From the NCBI RefSeq assembly GCF_025966695.1, contig NZ_JAOEIY010000002.1, forward strand, positions 124,001 to 188,000: 64,000 nucleotides of DNA, written 5' to 3'. The translations under genes were made by a program, and so were the position numbers. Under the pieces are notes generated by a model that worked only from the letters and a program-made list of their open reading frames with translations, was not told the origin of the DNA and did no database searches. This DNA comes from Stutzerimonas sp. S1. Its GTDB lineage: Bacteria > Pseudomonadota > Gammaproteobacteria > Pseudomonadales > Pseudomonadaceae. Shown here piece after piece: positions 18,101 to 28,355 of this stretch. Position 1 is the first letter of the stretch. Every line of letters begins with the position of its first letter.

Positions 18101-18636
18101 ACGATCTCGTTGAAGCGCTGGATACGCTGGAAAACGTCATTCGCAAGATCGACCGGGAAACCCGCAATCGTTTCAAGGAAACCTTCGACCAGATCAACGG
18201 GGGCTTGCAGGCGCTATTTCCCAAAGTCTTCGGCGGCGGCAACGCTTATCTGGAACTTACCGGGGAAGATTTACTCGATACCGGGGTGGCGATCATGGCG
18301 CGCCCGCCTGGAAAGAAGAACAGCACTATTCACCTGCTTTCCGGTGGCGAGAAAGCGCTGACTGCGCTGGCGTTGGTCTTCGCCATCTTCCAGCTTAACC
18401 CGGCGCCGTTCTGCATGCTGGATGAAGTCGATGCGCCGCTGGATGACGCCAACGTCGGCCGCTATGCACGGCTGGTAAAGGAGATGTCGGAGAAAGTGCA
18501 GTTCATCTATATCACCCACAACAAGATCGCCATGGAAATGGCCGATCAGCTGATGGGCGTGACGATGCACGAGCCGGGCTGTTCGCGCCTGGTGGCAGTG
18601 GATGTGGAGCAGGCGGTAGCGCTTGCCGAAGCTTGA
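15148..18636 (+). CDS. smc: Chromosome segregation protein SMC
   Basis: Large ATPase that forms a DNA-loop-extruding ring with ScpA/ScpB and organises the chromosome. Full length at 1,162 residues. The Walker A motif GPNGCGKSN lies at about residues 31-39. Two long coiled-coil arms rich in Glu, Gln, Leu and Arg flank a hinge at roughly residues 500-670. The C-terminal head carries the ABC signature LLSGGEKALTALAL and Walker B FCMLDEVDAPLDD. The ATG follows GGAAAGG at good spacing. It sits 206 bp before zipA and 273 bp after moaA; the smc-zipA-ligA order is characteristic of pseudomonads. Confidence 0.97.
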   Translation: MRLKSIKLAGFKSFVDPTTVSFPSNMAAVVGPNGCGKSNIIDAVRWVMGESSAKNLRGESMTDVIFNGSNTRKPVTQASIELIFDNSDGTLTGEYAAFAEISIRRRVTRDSQNTYFLNGVKCRRRDITDIFLGTGLGPRSYSIIEQGMISKLIEAKPEDLRNFIEEAAGISKYKERRRETENRIRRTHENLARLTDLREELERQLERLHRQAQSAEKYQEYKAEERQLKAQLSALRWQALNEQVGQREQVIGDQEVAFEALVAEQRNADASIERLRDGHHELSERFNQVQGRFYSVGGDIARVEQSIQHGQQRLRQLQDDLREAEQARLETESHLGHDRTLLATLGEELAMLEPEQELSAAAAEESAAELEEAETAMQAWQEQWERFNHHSAEPRRAAEVQQSRIQQLEQSLERLAERQRRLDDERALLIADPEDAAILELGEQLAISELNLDELAAAGEALDEQLEQLRERLQQTTHSQQQLHGDLQRLNGRIASLETLQQAALDPGKGVAAWLSEQQLQQLPRLAEGLRVEAGWELAVETVLGADLQAVLLDDFAGLALDRFDQGELRLVQGGGGDVRRPGSLLDKVDSHVDLAPWLGSVRPVESLEQALAARANLAEGESSISRDGYWVGRHFLRVRRGSETESGLLARGQELERLQAERAEREASLEGVQESLERLRTTQQQLEQEREQQRRRQQDESRQQGELKAQLSAQQAKVEQLALRRRRLDEELVEQAEQRAVETEQLGEARLQLQEALDAMAHDTEQREALLASRDGIREQLDRIRQDARQRKDHAHQLALRIGSLRAQYDSTRQALERLEQQFERAIERREQLNLNLEEGEAPLEELRMKLEELLDRRMAVEDELKHARLALDDADRELREAEKRRTQAEQQAQLLRGQLEQQRLDWQGLSVRRKALQDQLHEDGYDLHGVLATLPAEASEQAWDAELERLGQRIQRLGPINLAAIDEYQQQSERKRYLDAQNDDLVEALDTLENVIRKIDRETRNRFKETFDQINGGLQALFPKVFGGGNAYLELTGEDLLDTGVAIMARPPGKKNSTIHLLSGGEKALTALALVFAIFQLNPAPFCMLDEVDAPLDDANVGRYARLVKEMSEKVQFIYITHNKIAMEMADQLMGVTMHEPGCSRLVAVDVEQAVALAEA

Positions 18637-18842
18637 AACCACTACCGTTAGCGCCGCCTGTGGAAAAGCCGGACGATTGAGCAGTTTTGATTCTGGCAGG
18701 CCCATAAAAGTGAACTACCGCACGGTGCAAACCTACCGTTCGTCGTGCTAGCTTAGAGCACAATTTTTTGCGATGCGGGAAACCCAGCCTAAGTGGTTGT
18801 GAATTCTCGTCTTTATCATCGGATTCAGAGGTAAAAGGATTA

Positions 18843-19661
18843 ATGGATATCGGTTTGCGCGAATGGCTGATCGTCATCGGCATCATCGTCATTGCCGGCA
18901 TTCTGTTCGACGGCTGGCGTCGCATGCGGGGCAGCAAGGGCAAGTTGAAGTTCAAGCTGGACCGTAACCTGACCGCCAACCTGCCGGATGTGGACGAAGA
19001 CGCCAAGGAGCTGCTCGGTCCTCCGCGAGTAGTCAGCCGAACCAGCGAACCGTCGTTGGATGAAACCGATCTGCCTTCCGTGAGCACGCGGGAATCGGGC
19101 AAGCGTCGCACCGGCGAGCCACGCCAGGGCGATCTGCATTTTTCCGCTGACGAGCCGGTGCCGACCCTGCTTGACCCCGTGGTCGACGATCAGGCAGAGG
19201 ACGACGCCGAGGTTCGTGAGACGGCTCCGGTGGAGGAGGTGCTGGTCATCAACGTGCTCGCGCGCGATCCGCAGGGTTTTCGCGGTCCGGCGCTGCTGCA
19301 GAACATTCTCGAAAGCGGTCTGCGTTTCGGCGAGATGGATATCTTCCATCGCCACGAAAGCATGGCGGGTAATGGTGAAGTGCTGTTCTCTATGGCCAAT
19401 GCGGTCAAGCCGGGTACGTTCGACCTGGACGACATCGATCATTTCACCACGCCGGCGGTGAGCTTCTTCCTCGGTTTGCCCGGTCCTCGCCATCCCAAGC
19501 AGGCGTTCGACGTCATGGTTGCCGCAGCCCGCAAACTGTCCCAGGAACTCAATGGCGAGCTGAAGGACGACCAGCGCAGCGTGCTGACCGCACAGACCAT
19601 CGAGCACTACCGGCAGCGCATCGTCGAGTTCGAGCGTCGGCAGATGACGCCCAAGCGCTGA
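18843..19661 (+). CDS. zipA: Cell division protein ZipA
   Basis: Membrane-anchored division protein that tethers FtsZ to the inner membrane at midcell. 272 residues. The N-terminal signal-anchor is [19 protein letters not shown], followed by a basic stretch ([14 protein letters not shown]), an acidic/variable linker of about 90 residues and the conserved C-terminal FtsZ-binding domain (from about residue 135, with [11 protein letters not shown] and [17 protein letters not shown] motifs). The start was set at the ATG before MDIGLREWL, preceded by AGGTAAAAGGA; the frame continues upstream without similarity. It lies between smc and ligA as in other Pseudomonas chromosomes. Confidence 0.95.
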   Translation: MDIGLREWLIVIGIIVIAGILFDGWRRMRGSKGKLKFKLDRNLTANLPDVDEDAKELLGPPRVVSRTSEPSLDETDLPSVSTRESGKRRTGEPRQGDLHFSADEPVPTLLDPVVDDQAEDDAEVRETAPVEEVLVINVLARDPQGFRGPALLQNILESGLRFGEMDIFHRHESMAGNGEVLFSMANAVKPGTFDLDDIDHFTTPAVSFFLGLPGPRHPKQAFDVMVAAARKLSQELNGELKDDQRSVLTAQTIEHYRQRIVEFERRQMTPKR

Positions 19662-19851
19662 CGTTCGCCCGGTTTTCGGTCAAGCCTTTCCGCAAGCGCC
19701 GCGGGCGCCTTCCGATCGGGAGTCGCCCGCGACGGCTGGGCTGAATGTCAGCTGGCATGTCAGGCCCAGTCGGCAATTGCCTTATCGGCTAAAATCCGCG
19801 CCCATATCAATCATCGGCGCGCTGATACGGTCTGAATCAGAATCGCCATAG

Positions 19852-22230
<2,379 letters not shown>

Positions 22231-22644
22231 ATCGTTAGGTAACGCAGCCCGGCAAACGCTGAGGAAGGATGCGTTGTGCGCTGCGTGGCTGGTCTGCGCG
22301 GAAGCGATCAATACCCGTCTATGTTTTGCGTCCTGTCCAAACGGGCAGTACTGCCTATCTGTAGGGTGGATAACGGCGAAGCCTTATCCACCAACTGCTC
22401 CACGGCGGCTTGCTGGTGTTCTCTACGCGATCTCCGTGCCCGGCCGCCCGTCAGTCGTCTGCCAACAGGCTAACCACTGAATCGGTTCATCCTCGCCGGC
22501 ACAGCCTCAACATCTCCATTGCGTGCATTAAAGAATTCTGTCCCCCGTCCGAAAAGCTTGGCAGGTGGACTCGCATGTGGTTCCGAGTTCGCCGGTGTCG
22601 TACAGGTTGTCTTCGGGGCTTGCAAATTATTTTCAACCGCCTCC
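22231..22644. other. Intergenic region upstream of the flagellin promoter, no gene seen
   Basis: About 410 bp between the ligA stop and the sigma-28 promoter of fliC. Short open frames exist on the plus strand but none has a good ribosome binding site or a protein-like composition. The only structured element I can support is a dispersed-type palindrome at 22365-22392. No clear terminator with a T-tract follows ligA. Confidence 0.5.
22363..22393. repeat. Palindromic intergenic repeat of the GGTGGATAA...TTATCCACC type
   Basis: Nine-base inverted arms GGTGGATAA and TTATCCACC enclose a 10-base centre that can add a further three pairs (GGC/GCC around GAA). The flanking TAG and A extend the familiar form of a palindrome dispersed in intergenic regions of several proteobacterial genomes, including stutzeri-group pseudomonads (from memory). 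Only one copy is seen in this window, so repeat status rests on recognition rather than on copies here. Confidence 0.55.
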
Positions 22645-22671
22645 TAAAGCTCACCAAAACGACGCCGATAA
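22645..22671 (+). promoter_or_regulatory. Sigma-28 (FliA) promoter of fliC
   Basis: TAAA, a spacer of exactly 15 bases, then GCCGATAA: a complete match to the flagellar sigma-28 consensus. It lies about 100 bp upstream of the flagellin start codon, giving a leader of roughly 90 nt. Flagellin genes are classic FliA targets, transcribed after hook completion releases FlgM. Confidence 0.93.
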
Positions 22672-22771
22672 GCTAATCGAATGCGAACTCAATGGGTGCC
22701 TGGGCACAAGCCGGCCCGGAGTCGCAAGCTCAGGCAACCCTAAGTAACTAGCGCCTTTGGAGGCAAACACC

Positions 22772-23968
22772 ATGGCTCTTACCGTCAATACCAACATCCC
22801 TTCGCTGAACACCCAGCGTAACCTGAACAGCTCGTCCAACGCGCTGGCCACCTCCATGCAGCGCCTGTCCACCGGTAGCCGCATCAACAGCGCCAAAGAC
22901 GACGCCGCCGGCCTGCAAATTGCCAACCGCCTGACCAGCCAGGTCAACGGCCTGGGCGTAGCGGTTCGCAACGCCAACGACGGTATTTCCCTGGCCCAGA
23001 CTGCTGAAGGCGCCCTGCAACAATCGACCAACATTCTGCAGCGTATGCGTGACCTGGCCCTGCAGTCGGCCAACGGTTCGAACAGCGATTCCGAGCGCGT
23101 TGCGCTGAACTCGGAAGTCGGTCAGCTTAAGAAGGAGCTGGACCGTATCAGCAATACCACCACCTTCGGCGGTCGCCAGTTGCTGGATGGTTCGTTCGGT
23201 GTAGCCAGCTTCCAGGTAGGTTCAGCTGCCAACGAGATCATTAGCGTCGGGATCGACTCTGCAAGTGCCGATTCCCTCACTGGTACCTACTACAAGACGG
23301 CATTCGTAGACGCTACCGGTGCCGCCATTGTCAAAGGCTCGGGTACCATCGAAATTACGATGGACGACACCACGACCCGCACAATCGACGTTGCGTTCAA
23401 GGATGGTGATGATGCTGACACCGCCACCGCTCGTATCGCTGCAGCGATCAACGACGCCAACTTGGGCATCAGCGTTCAGAAAGATGCTGACGACGCTTGG
23501 CAGATCATTGCGAAAGGGAATGGCAAATCGGGCACTGATGCGGCGCCCATTGTGACCACTATCGGCGCGTTCACCGCCGGTACAGAAGACCCGGCTGTAA
23601 CCTTCGCTGCTATTACTCTTGGCACAACAGCTGTCGATGACACCGACAATGGTAACAACGTCAAGGGTGTTGATATTAGCAACGCGGCTGGTGCTCAGGC
23701 CGCAGTTCTGATCATCGACGATGCAATCAAGGCAATCGACTCGCAGCGCGCTGATCTCGGTGCTGTACAGAACCGCTTCGATAACACCATCGCCAACCTG
23801 CAGAGCATTTCCGAGAACGTTTCCGCAGCACGTGGCCGTATTCAGGACACCGACTTCGCTGCCGAAACCGCGAATCTGAGCAAGAACCAGATTCTGCAAC
23901 AGGCCGGTACCGCGATCCTGGCCCAGGCCAAGCAGCTGCCGCAGGCAGTCCTCAGCCTGCTGCAGTAA
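22772..23968 (+). CDS. fliC: Flagellin (filament protein)
   Basis: Structural subunit of the flagellar filament, exported through the flagellar type III apparatus. 398 residues. The conserved N-terminal D0/D1 helices ([37 protein letters not shown]) and C-terminal D1/D0 helices ([21 protein letters not shown], ending in LSLLQ) are intact. The central part, about residues 160-310, is Thr/Asp/Ala-rich and visibly less G+C-rich than neighbouring genes, as expected for the variable surface domains. The ATG follows GGAGG. An FliA promoter precedes it and a stem-loop separates it from flaG. Confidence 0.96.
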   Translation: MALTVNTNIPSLNTQRNLNSSSNALATSMQRLSTGSRINSAKDDAAGLQIANRLTSQVNGLGVAVRNANDGISLAQTAEGALQQSTNILQRMRDLALQSANGSNSDSERVALNSEVGQLKKELDRISNTTTFGGRQLLDGSFGVASFQVGSAANEIISVGIDSASADSLTGTYYKTAFVDATGAAIVKGSGTIEITMDDTTTRTIDVAFKDGDDADTATARIAAAINDANLGISVQKDADDAWQIIAKGNGKSGTDAAPIVTTIGAFTAGTEDPAVTFAAITLGTTAVDDTDNGNNVKGVDISNAAGAQAAVLIIDDAIKAIDSQRADLGAVQNRFDNTIANLQSISENVSAARGRIQDTDFAAETANLSKNQILQQAGTAILAQAKQLPQAVLSLLQ

Positions 23969-23992
23969 TAGCAGGAGTAGGACGGCGCAAAG

Positions 23993-24023
23993 GATGGGGA
24001 AGTGGCTCGGCTGCTTCCCCATC
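23993..24023 (+). promoter_or_regulatory. Stem-loop between fliC and flaG
   Basis: Ten-base perfect arms (GATGGGGAAG and CTTCCCCATC) around an 11-base loop, 24 bp after the flagellin stop. Only a weak T-rich tract follows (ATTCATTT), so it may act as a leaky terminator or as a 3' stabiliser that makes the fliC transcript more abundant than the downstream flaG-fliD message. The function is inferred. Confidence 0.6.
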
Positions 24024-24044
24024 GATTCATTTACGAGGTGAATC

Positions 24045-24404
24045 ATGGACGTCGCAAAAATGTCTGGAATGGCCCTTTCGTCAGCCGCTTCAGGTTCGTC
24101 GCCCAGTCTTCTTCGGGAGCCTGGGATTTCGTCGTCCGGCCGGCAAGAGCCTGTGCCAACTGGCGAGGAGCGGACCAAGGTAGCGGAAGGTGTCGGCGAG
24201 GTAGTGGATCGCTTGCGCTCGCAGGTGCAAAATCTGCAGCGGGACCTGAATTTCAGTGTCGACGACTCGACCGGTGACGTGATCGTACAAGTCGTTGATG
24301 GTGAGTCGGGCAAGGTGGTACGGCAGATTCCTTCGGAAGAAATCCTGCGTCTGGCCGAACGGCTCGATGAGATGCGCAGCCTGTTGTTCGAAACCAAGGC
24401 TTGA
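24045..24404 (+). CDS. flaG: Flagellar protein FlaG
   Basis: 119-residue FlaG-family protein, associated with control of filament length in polar flagellates. The N-terminal 40 residues are Ser/Pro-rich and variable. The conserved C-terminal domain starts near residue 60 and shows LNFSVDDSTGDVIVQVVD followed by RQIPSEEILRLAERL, the family signature. The start ATG has a GAGGTGA ribosome binding site. It lies between fliC and fliD, its usual place in Pseudomonas and Vibrio. Confidence 0.9.
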   Translation: MDVAKMSGMALSSAASGSSPSLLREPGISSSGRQEPVPTGEERTKVAEGVGEVVDRLRSQVQNLQRDLNFSVDDSTGDVIVQVVDGESGKVVRQIPSEEILRLAERLDEMRSLLFETKA

Positions 24405-24470
24405 ACGGCACGGTTCTTGATGGTCAGCTGGTTTGTAACCCATACGCGATTTTATTGACGAGGTGAGGCT

Positions 24471-25889
24471 ATGGCGGGCGTAACGGGCATTGGTTCCGGT
24501 ATCGACATCGACAGCATCGTGGCCAGTATGGTGGCTGCCGAGCGCGCGCCGAAAGAGTCACAACTCAAGACGCTTGAAGCTAAAACCACCACGCGGATCA
24601 CGGCTGTCGGTGCGCTGAAAAGCGCGATCAGTGAATTCCAAACCGCGCTGGGTAATCTGAACAAGCCCGAGCTGTTCCAGGCTCGTGCTGCTTCTTCCTC
24701 CAACTCCGAGCTTCTTTCCGTGAAGGCTGGGGTAACCGCTGGGGCGGGTAGCTATAAGGTGGCGGTCAGTCAGCTTGCTGCTGGCAGCAAGGTGGCGCTT
24801 CAGGCTATCCAGGATGATGCTAATAACCCTGTCACGCTTGGCACCGGTACGCTGAAGGTAAGCGTTGGTGGTACCGAACTGCCCGCCATTACGGTAGACG
24901 ATAGCAACAACACCCTGGCGGGTATTCGTGATGCGATCAATAAGGCCGGCGCAGAGCAGGGCGTTTCCGCCACTATCGTGACCGACGACGCCGGTTCCCG
25001 CTTGGTACTCAGTAGTTCGACTACCGGGGCCGGTGAAGACATCACCGTGGCAGTGGATGCGCCAACTGGCGATCTATCCAAGCTTGCGTTTGCTGGCGGA
25101 GTTGCCGTGCCGGGCACTGATGGTTCGGCGGGCGTTATTTCGGCGGCCCAGAGTGCCCTGCTAACCGTTGACGGCCTCAGCGTTACCAGCAAGACCAACA
25201 CGATCACCAGCGCCATCGAAGGGGTGACGCTGGAGTTGAAGGGTGAGACGGAAGCTGGAAAGCCACTCACTGTGGGCGTGACGCTGGATGAAGCTGGGGT
25301 CAAGAAGCAGGTTCAGTCGTTCGTCGATGCGTACAACAAGCTCATCGGTGTGATCAATACGCAAACTAAGGTCACCACGGTTGGGGACGACAAGGCGCCG
25401 GTAACCGGAGCTCTGGTCGGTGATGCTACCGCTCGGACGTTGCTGAACACAATTCGCAATGAGTTGGTTGCCGTGCAGGGCTCAGGCAGCATCCGTGCCC
25501 TGGCCGATATCGGCATCACCACGCAGCAAGACGGCACGCTGAAGGTCGACGATGACAAGCTTGCTTCCGTGATGGATAACAGCTTTGAAGCGCTTTCTGG
25601 TTTGTTCGCGGGGGAAAAGGGGCTTGCCACCCGGCTCGATGAGAAACTTAAGCCATACACCGAAACTGGCGGCATTCTCGAGCAGCGCAACAAGGCAATG
25701 ACCGAAACGATATCGAAGATCGACAAGCAGAAGGAAGATCTCGATCGGCGCATCACTTCGCTGCAAGAGCGCTTGTATAAACAGTTCAATGCGATGGATC
25801 TGTTGGTTGGACAATTGTCCAATACTTCTTCGAGTCTGCTGGCTTCGCTGGAAAACTTGCCGTGGGCTGCAAATAATTCGAAGAGCTAA
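24471..25889 (+). CDS. fliD: Flagellar filament cap protein FliD (HAP2)
   Basis: Caps the growing filament tip and promotes flagellin polymerisation. In P. aeruginosa the homologue also mediates mucin adhesion. 472 residues. The N-terminal FliD_N motif GIGSGIDIDSIVASMV is at residues 5-20 and the C-terminal domain forms the helical leg (LYKQFNAMDLLVGQLSNTSS). The middle is Thr/Ser/Gly-rich and variable. The ATG has a GAGGTGAGG ribosome binding site. A strong rho-independent terminator lies just after the stop, so fliS is probably transcribed at least partly from its own promoter. Confidence 0.94.
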   Translation: MAGVTGIGSGIDIDSIVASMVAAERAPKESQLKTLEAKTTTRITAVGALKSAISEFQTALGNLNKPELFQARAASSSNSELLSVKAGVTAGAGSYKVAVSQLAAGSKVALQAIQDDANNPVTLGTGTLKVSVGGTELPAITVDDSNNTLAGIRDAINKAGAEQGVSATIVTDDAGSRLVLSSSTTGAGEDITVAVDAPTGDLSKLAFAGGVAVPGTDGSAGVISAAQSALLTVDGLSVTSKTNTITSAIEGVTLELKGETEAGKPLTVGVTLDEAGVKKQVQSFVDAYNKLIGVINTQTKVTTVGDDKAPVTGALVGDATARTLLNTIRNELVAVQGSGSIRALADIGITTQQDGTLKVDDDKLASVMDNSFEALSGLFAGEKGLATRLDEKLKPYTETGGILEQRNKAMTETISKIDKQKEDLDRRITSLQERLYKQFNAMDLLVGQLSNTSSSLLASLENLPWAANNSKS

Positions 25890-25906
25890 CATTACGTAGC
25901 GATAGG

Positions 25907-25934
25907 AAGCCGCCGCTCTGGCGGCTTTTTTTTT
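25907..25934 (+). terminator. Rho-independent terminator after fliD
   Basis: Eight-base stem AAGCCGCC/GGCGGCTT with a five-base loop, followed by an uninterrupted run of T residues (nine in total from the end of the G+C arm). It lies about 20 bp after the fliD stop codon. Confidence 0.9.
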
Positions 25935-25961
25935 GCGAAGTAAAAAACCTGTCTTGCGCTA

Positions 25962-25988
25962 TCAAGCTTGAGCGTTTCGGACCGATAA
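25962..25988 (+). promoter_or_regulatory. Probable sigma-28 promoter of fliS
   Basis: TCAA, 15-base spacer, ACCGATAA: one mismatch to TAAA and one to GCCGATAA with the correct spacing. It lies about 40 bp before the fliS start and just after the fliD terminator, which is where an independent promoter would be needed. Confidence 0.65.
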
Positions 25989-26028
25989 GCTGGACATGCA
26001 AGGTTGATGTGGTGAGGGGCTTGTTCAA

Positions 26029-26415
26029 ATGAATGCTATGGCAGCGATGAGGCAGTATCAGCAGGTCGGTGTGAAGGTGCAGGTCAATGAAGCCGACCCG
26101 CATCGGCTGATCCAGATGCTGATGCAGGGCGGTTTGGATCGTATCGCTCAAGCGAAGGGCGCCATGGAGCGTGAAGCATTCGCTGAGAAGGGCGCATTGA
26201 TTGGCAAGGCCATCAACATCATCGCTGGTCTGCGTGATGTGCTGGATAAGGATGCCGGTGGCGAATTGGCTGGCAATCTCGACCGACTCTACGAATACAT
26301 GACCATGCGTTTGTTTGAAGCCGGTCGTCACAATGACGTCAGCAAACTCGATGAAGTGGCTCGGTTGCTGGCTGAGGTAAAGGAAGGCTGGGACGGCATC
26401 GCTGGCCGAGGCTGA
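26029..26415 (+). CDS. fliS: Flagellar export chaperone FliS
   Basis: Cytoplasmic chaperone that binds the C-terminal helix of flagellin and prevents premature polymerisation. 128 residues, the family's usual size, with the N-terminal MRQYQQVGVKVQV, the helix EADPHRLIQMLMQGGLDRI and the C-terminal EYMTMRLFEAGRHNDVSKL. The first ATG was taken; two further ATGs within seven codons are possible starts. It is last in the filament cluster; fliT and fleQ, often found next in Pseudomonas, do not follow here. Confidence 0.94.
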   Translation: MNAMAAMRQYQQVGVKVQVNEADPHRLIQMLMQGGLDRIAQAKGAMEREAFAEKGALIGKAINIIAGLRDVLDKDAGGELAGNLDRLYEYMTMRLFEAGRHNDVSKLDEVARLLAEVKEGWDGIAGRG

Positions 26416-26481
26416 TCAAAAGACGTTGCGTTGTTTAAGCGCAGCGTTCGGGTCTTAAAGCAAAGTTAATGAAGCACTGAC

Positions 26482-26510
26482 AAGCACTGGCTTGCCAGTG
26501 CTTTATTATT
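26482..26510 (+). terminator. Terminator after fliS
   Basis: Nine-base stem AAGCACTGG/CCAGTGCTT with a CTTG loop, followed by the T-rich tract TATTATT. It lies between the convergent fliS and ppnP genes and mainly serves fliS. Confidence 0.75.
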
Positions 26511-26791
26511 CAGCGGTACTCGCACAGATAGGCAGTATCCGTTGCAACCTTCAGTTGGAACTTGCTGTTGGCCGGTACAGTGAACTGGGTTCCCGTGCCA
26601 AAGGTTTCAAAGCGTTCGCTTCCCGGTAGTTTTACGTCCAGGCTGCCGGCGATCACATGCATTATTTCCAGCTGGCTGGTGCCGAACTCATATTCACCAG
26701 TGGCCATTACGCCGATGGTGGCCGGTCCTGCCGCCATGTCGAACGCGATAGATTTGACGGTTCCATCGAAGTACTCATTGACCTTGAACAT
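26510..26791 (-). CDS. ppnP: Pyrimidine/purine nucleoside phosphorylase PpnP
   Basis: 93-residue cupin-fold protein (DUF1255, YaiE) shown in E. coli to phosphorolyse a broad range of nucleosides. The start [10 protein letters not shown], the middle [10 protein letters not shown] with the following [13 protein letters not shown], and the end [15 protein letters not shown] match the family along its whole length. The single-gene unit is convergent with fliS. Confidence 0.93.
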   Translation of the reverse strand: MFKVNEYFDGTVKSIAFDMAAGPATIGVMATGEYEFGTSQLEIMHVIAGSLDVKLPGSERFETFGTGTQFTVPANSKFQLKVATDTAYLCEYR

Positions 26792-26863
26792 GTCGATACC
26801 TTGAGGGTTGGAAAAGGGTGGCCAGTATGCCCAAGCCGCCTGATGGCGTCACCAGCCGCGAAC

Positions 26864-27205
26864 TCAGTTGCGGAAGATGAAGTACACCGCGCCTACCAGA
26901 CACAACCCGGCCCAGAGGTAATCCAGCTTCAGTGGTTGTTGCATGTACAGCACGCTGAAGGGGACGAAGATGGCCAGGGTGACTACTTCCTGCATGATCT
27001 TCAGCTGGCCAATAGACATCTCCGTATAGCCGATACGGTTTGCCGGCACCATCAGCATGTATTCGAAGAGGGCTATCCCCCAGCTGATCAGCGCCGCTAC
27101 CAGCCAAGGCTTGCCGTTGAGGGTTTTGAGGTGCCCGTACCAAGCGAATGTCATGAAAAGGTTCGAGCAGCAAAGCAGAGCCGCAGTTTGCATCCAGACG
27201 GGCAT
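26864..27205 (-). CDS. DMT-type small membrane protein (DUF486)
   Basis: 113-residue inner-membrane protein of the DUF486 family in the drug/metabolite transporter superfamily, with four predicted helices. Recognisable stretches are FMTFAWYGHLK, LMVPANRIGYTEMSIGQLK and the Gly-rich last helix GLCLVGAVYFIFRN. The ATG at 27205 was chosen because CCGGAG precedes it at suitable distance and the conserved part begins right there. The substrate is unknown. Confidence 0.85.
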   Translation of the reverse strand: MPVWMQTAALLCCSNLFMTFAWYGHLKTLNGKPWLVAALISWGIALFEYMLMVPANRIGYTEMSIGQLKIMQEVVTLAIFVPFSVLYMQQPLKLDYLWAGLCLVGAVYFIFRN

Positions 27206-27338
27206 TTCAGTACTCCGGAGAAGACGGCGCAGCCTATTACTGCCGTTGCACAGCTGCAAGATGTGGCGCGGGCTTACTAGTGTCTTTTCGTAAGGCAGCA
27301 ATTATTATCGGCGCCCCGTCTCTGTCGGAAGGCTATTC

Positions 27339-27590
27339 ATGAACTGCCGCCCCGGTTGCGGTGCCTGTTGCATCGCCCCTTCGATCAGCTCTCCACTTCC
27401 CGGTATGCCTCACGGCAAACCCGCCGGGGTTCGTTGTCTGCACTTATCTAGCGATAATCGCTGTGCGCTCTTCGGGCGCGTTGAGCGACCGGCTGTATGC
27501 TCGGCATTTGGAGCTGATCCCGAGGTTTGTGGGTCGACGCGTGAGGAGGCGATTCACATTCTCGGCTGGTTGGAACAGGCAACTGCCTGA
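27339..27590 (+). CDS. YkgJ-family cysteine cluster protein
   Basis: 83-residue cytoplasmic protein with the CxxxCGACC-type pattern (CRPGCGACCIAPS) at the N-terminus and two further Cys-containing motifs (RCALFG, RPAVCSAF). This is the YkgJ/UPF0153 family, thought to bind zinc or an iron-sulfur cluster. It is divergent from the DUF486 gene and sits 49 bp before the START-domain gene. The function is unknown. Confidence 0.85.
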   Translation: MNCRPGCGACCIAPSISSPLPGMPHGKPAGVRCLHLSSDNRCALFGRVERPAVCSAFGADPEVCGSTREEAIHILGWLEQATA

Positions 27591-27639
27591 GCAGGTCGAA
27601 TAGTTCTCGATTATCTACTCGTACAAGGAGTCGTCCCTT

Positions 27640-28245
27640 ATGGGTGCAACTGTTCACTGTTTTGCGGGTGCATTGCTGTGTGTGCTAGCAGGTTTGGCGC
27701 AGGCCGCCGAGTGGAAACTCGCGAAGGAAGAGGATGGTATTCGCGTGTATCTGCAGGCGGTGCCGGGTTCTGCTTACAAGGCGTATCGCGGCGTCACCCG
27801 AGTCAAGGCAGATATGCTGACCCTGAGAGAGCTCCAAGAGGATGCGGCTGCTGCCTGCTCGTGGATCCATGAATGCAAGGCGCAAAAACTGTTGAAGCGT
27901 GAGGGCGAGCAAGCCTGGACGTATACGAAGTTCAACGCCCCGTGGCCAGTAGCGCCGCGTGATTCGATCGTGCGTATCACTTCGCATATGGGGGGAAGTG
28001 GTGTATTGCGGCGGGAGTTACACGGTATGCCGGAATATCTGCCCGAAGTTGATGGCTACGTCAGGGTTAGTCGGGTCGATGGTTTTTGGGAATTCGCGCC
28101 GAAAGAGGGCGGGGAGGTTGAAGTGACCTATCAGGTTCATACTGAGCCGGGCGGTAACGTGCCTTCATGGCTCGCCAACAAATTCGTTGTGGAGGCGCCC
28201 TATAACACGCTCCGGCAGTTGCGCAGCCTGGCTGAAGATCGCTGA
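27640..28245 (+). CDS. START-domain lipid-binding-like protein, exported
   Basis: 201 residues. An N-terminal signal peptide (cleavage likely after AQAAE region, residue 22 or so) is followed by a single START domain of about 170 residues: EDGIRVYLQAVPGSAYKAYRG, WTYTKFNAPWPVAPRDS, GYVRVSRVDGFWEF. START domains bind lipids or hydrophobic ligands; the bacterial periplasmic ligand is not known. It is convergent with gltA and shares a bidirectional terminator with it. Confidence 0.87.
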   Translation: MGATVHCFAGALLCVLAGLAQAAEWKLAKEEDGIRVYLQAVPGSAYKAYRGVTRVKADMLTLRELQEDAAAACSWIHECKAQKLLKREGEQAWTYTKFNAPWPVAPRDSIVRITSHMGGSGVLRRELHGMPEYLPEVDGYVRVSRVDGFWEFAPKEGGEVEVTYQVHTEPGGNVPSWLANKFVVEAPYNTLRQLRSLAEDR

Positions 28246-28312
28246 ACCAAGTCGTTTCCGTATATGGGGCCCGCACTTAGCACGGCTAGTGTTCCATCAA
28301 AGTCTGAAAAGT

Positions 28313-28344
28313 AAAAAGGCTGCCCAGAGGCAGCCTTTTCTTTT
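28313..28344. terminator. Bidirectional terminator between the START gene and gltA
   Basis: Seven-base stem GGCTGCC/GGCAGCC with a CAGA loop, flanked by AAAAA on the left and TTTTCTTTT on the right. It reads as a rho-independent terminator on both strands, serving the two convergent genes. Confidence 0.9.
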
Positions 28345-28355
28345 GGAGCTATTAC

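Noticed and set aside
19700..19731. Inverted repeat CGCGGGCG/CGCCCGCG after zipA
   Set aside because: Long loop and no T-tract; in G+C-rich DNA such pairs occur by chance, so it is not listed as a terminator.
22274..22480. Small frames of 65-68 codons upstream of fliC
   Set aside because: No Shine-Dalgarno, no recognisable features, and they cross the palindromic repeat; the region reads as non-coding.
22558..22576. Possible sigma-54 site (TGGCAG followed by TCGC) upstream of fliC
   Set aside because: The spacing between GG and GC is one base too long and a perfect sigma-28 promoter lies just downstream.
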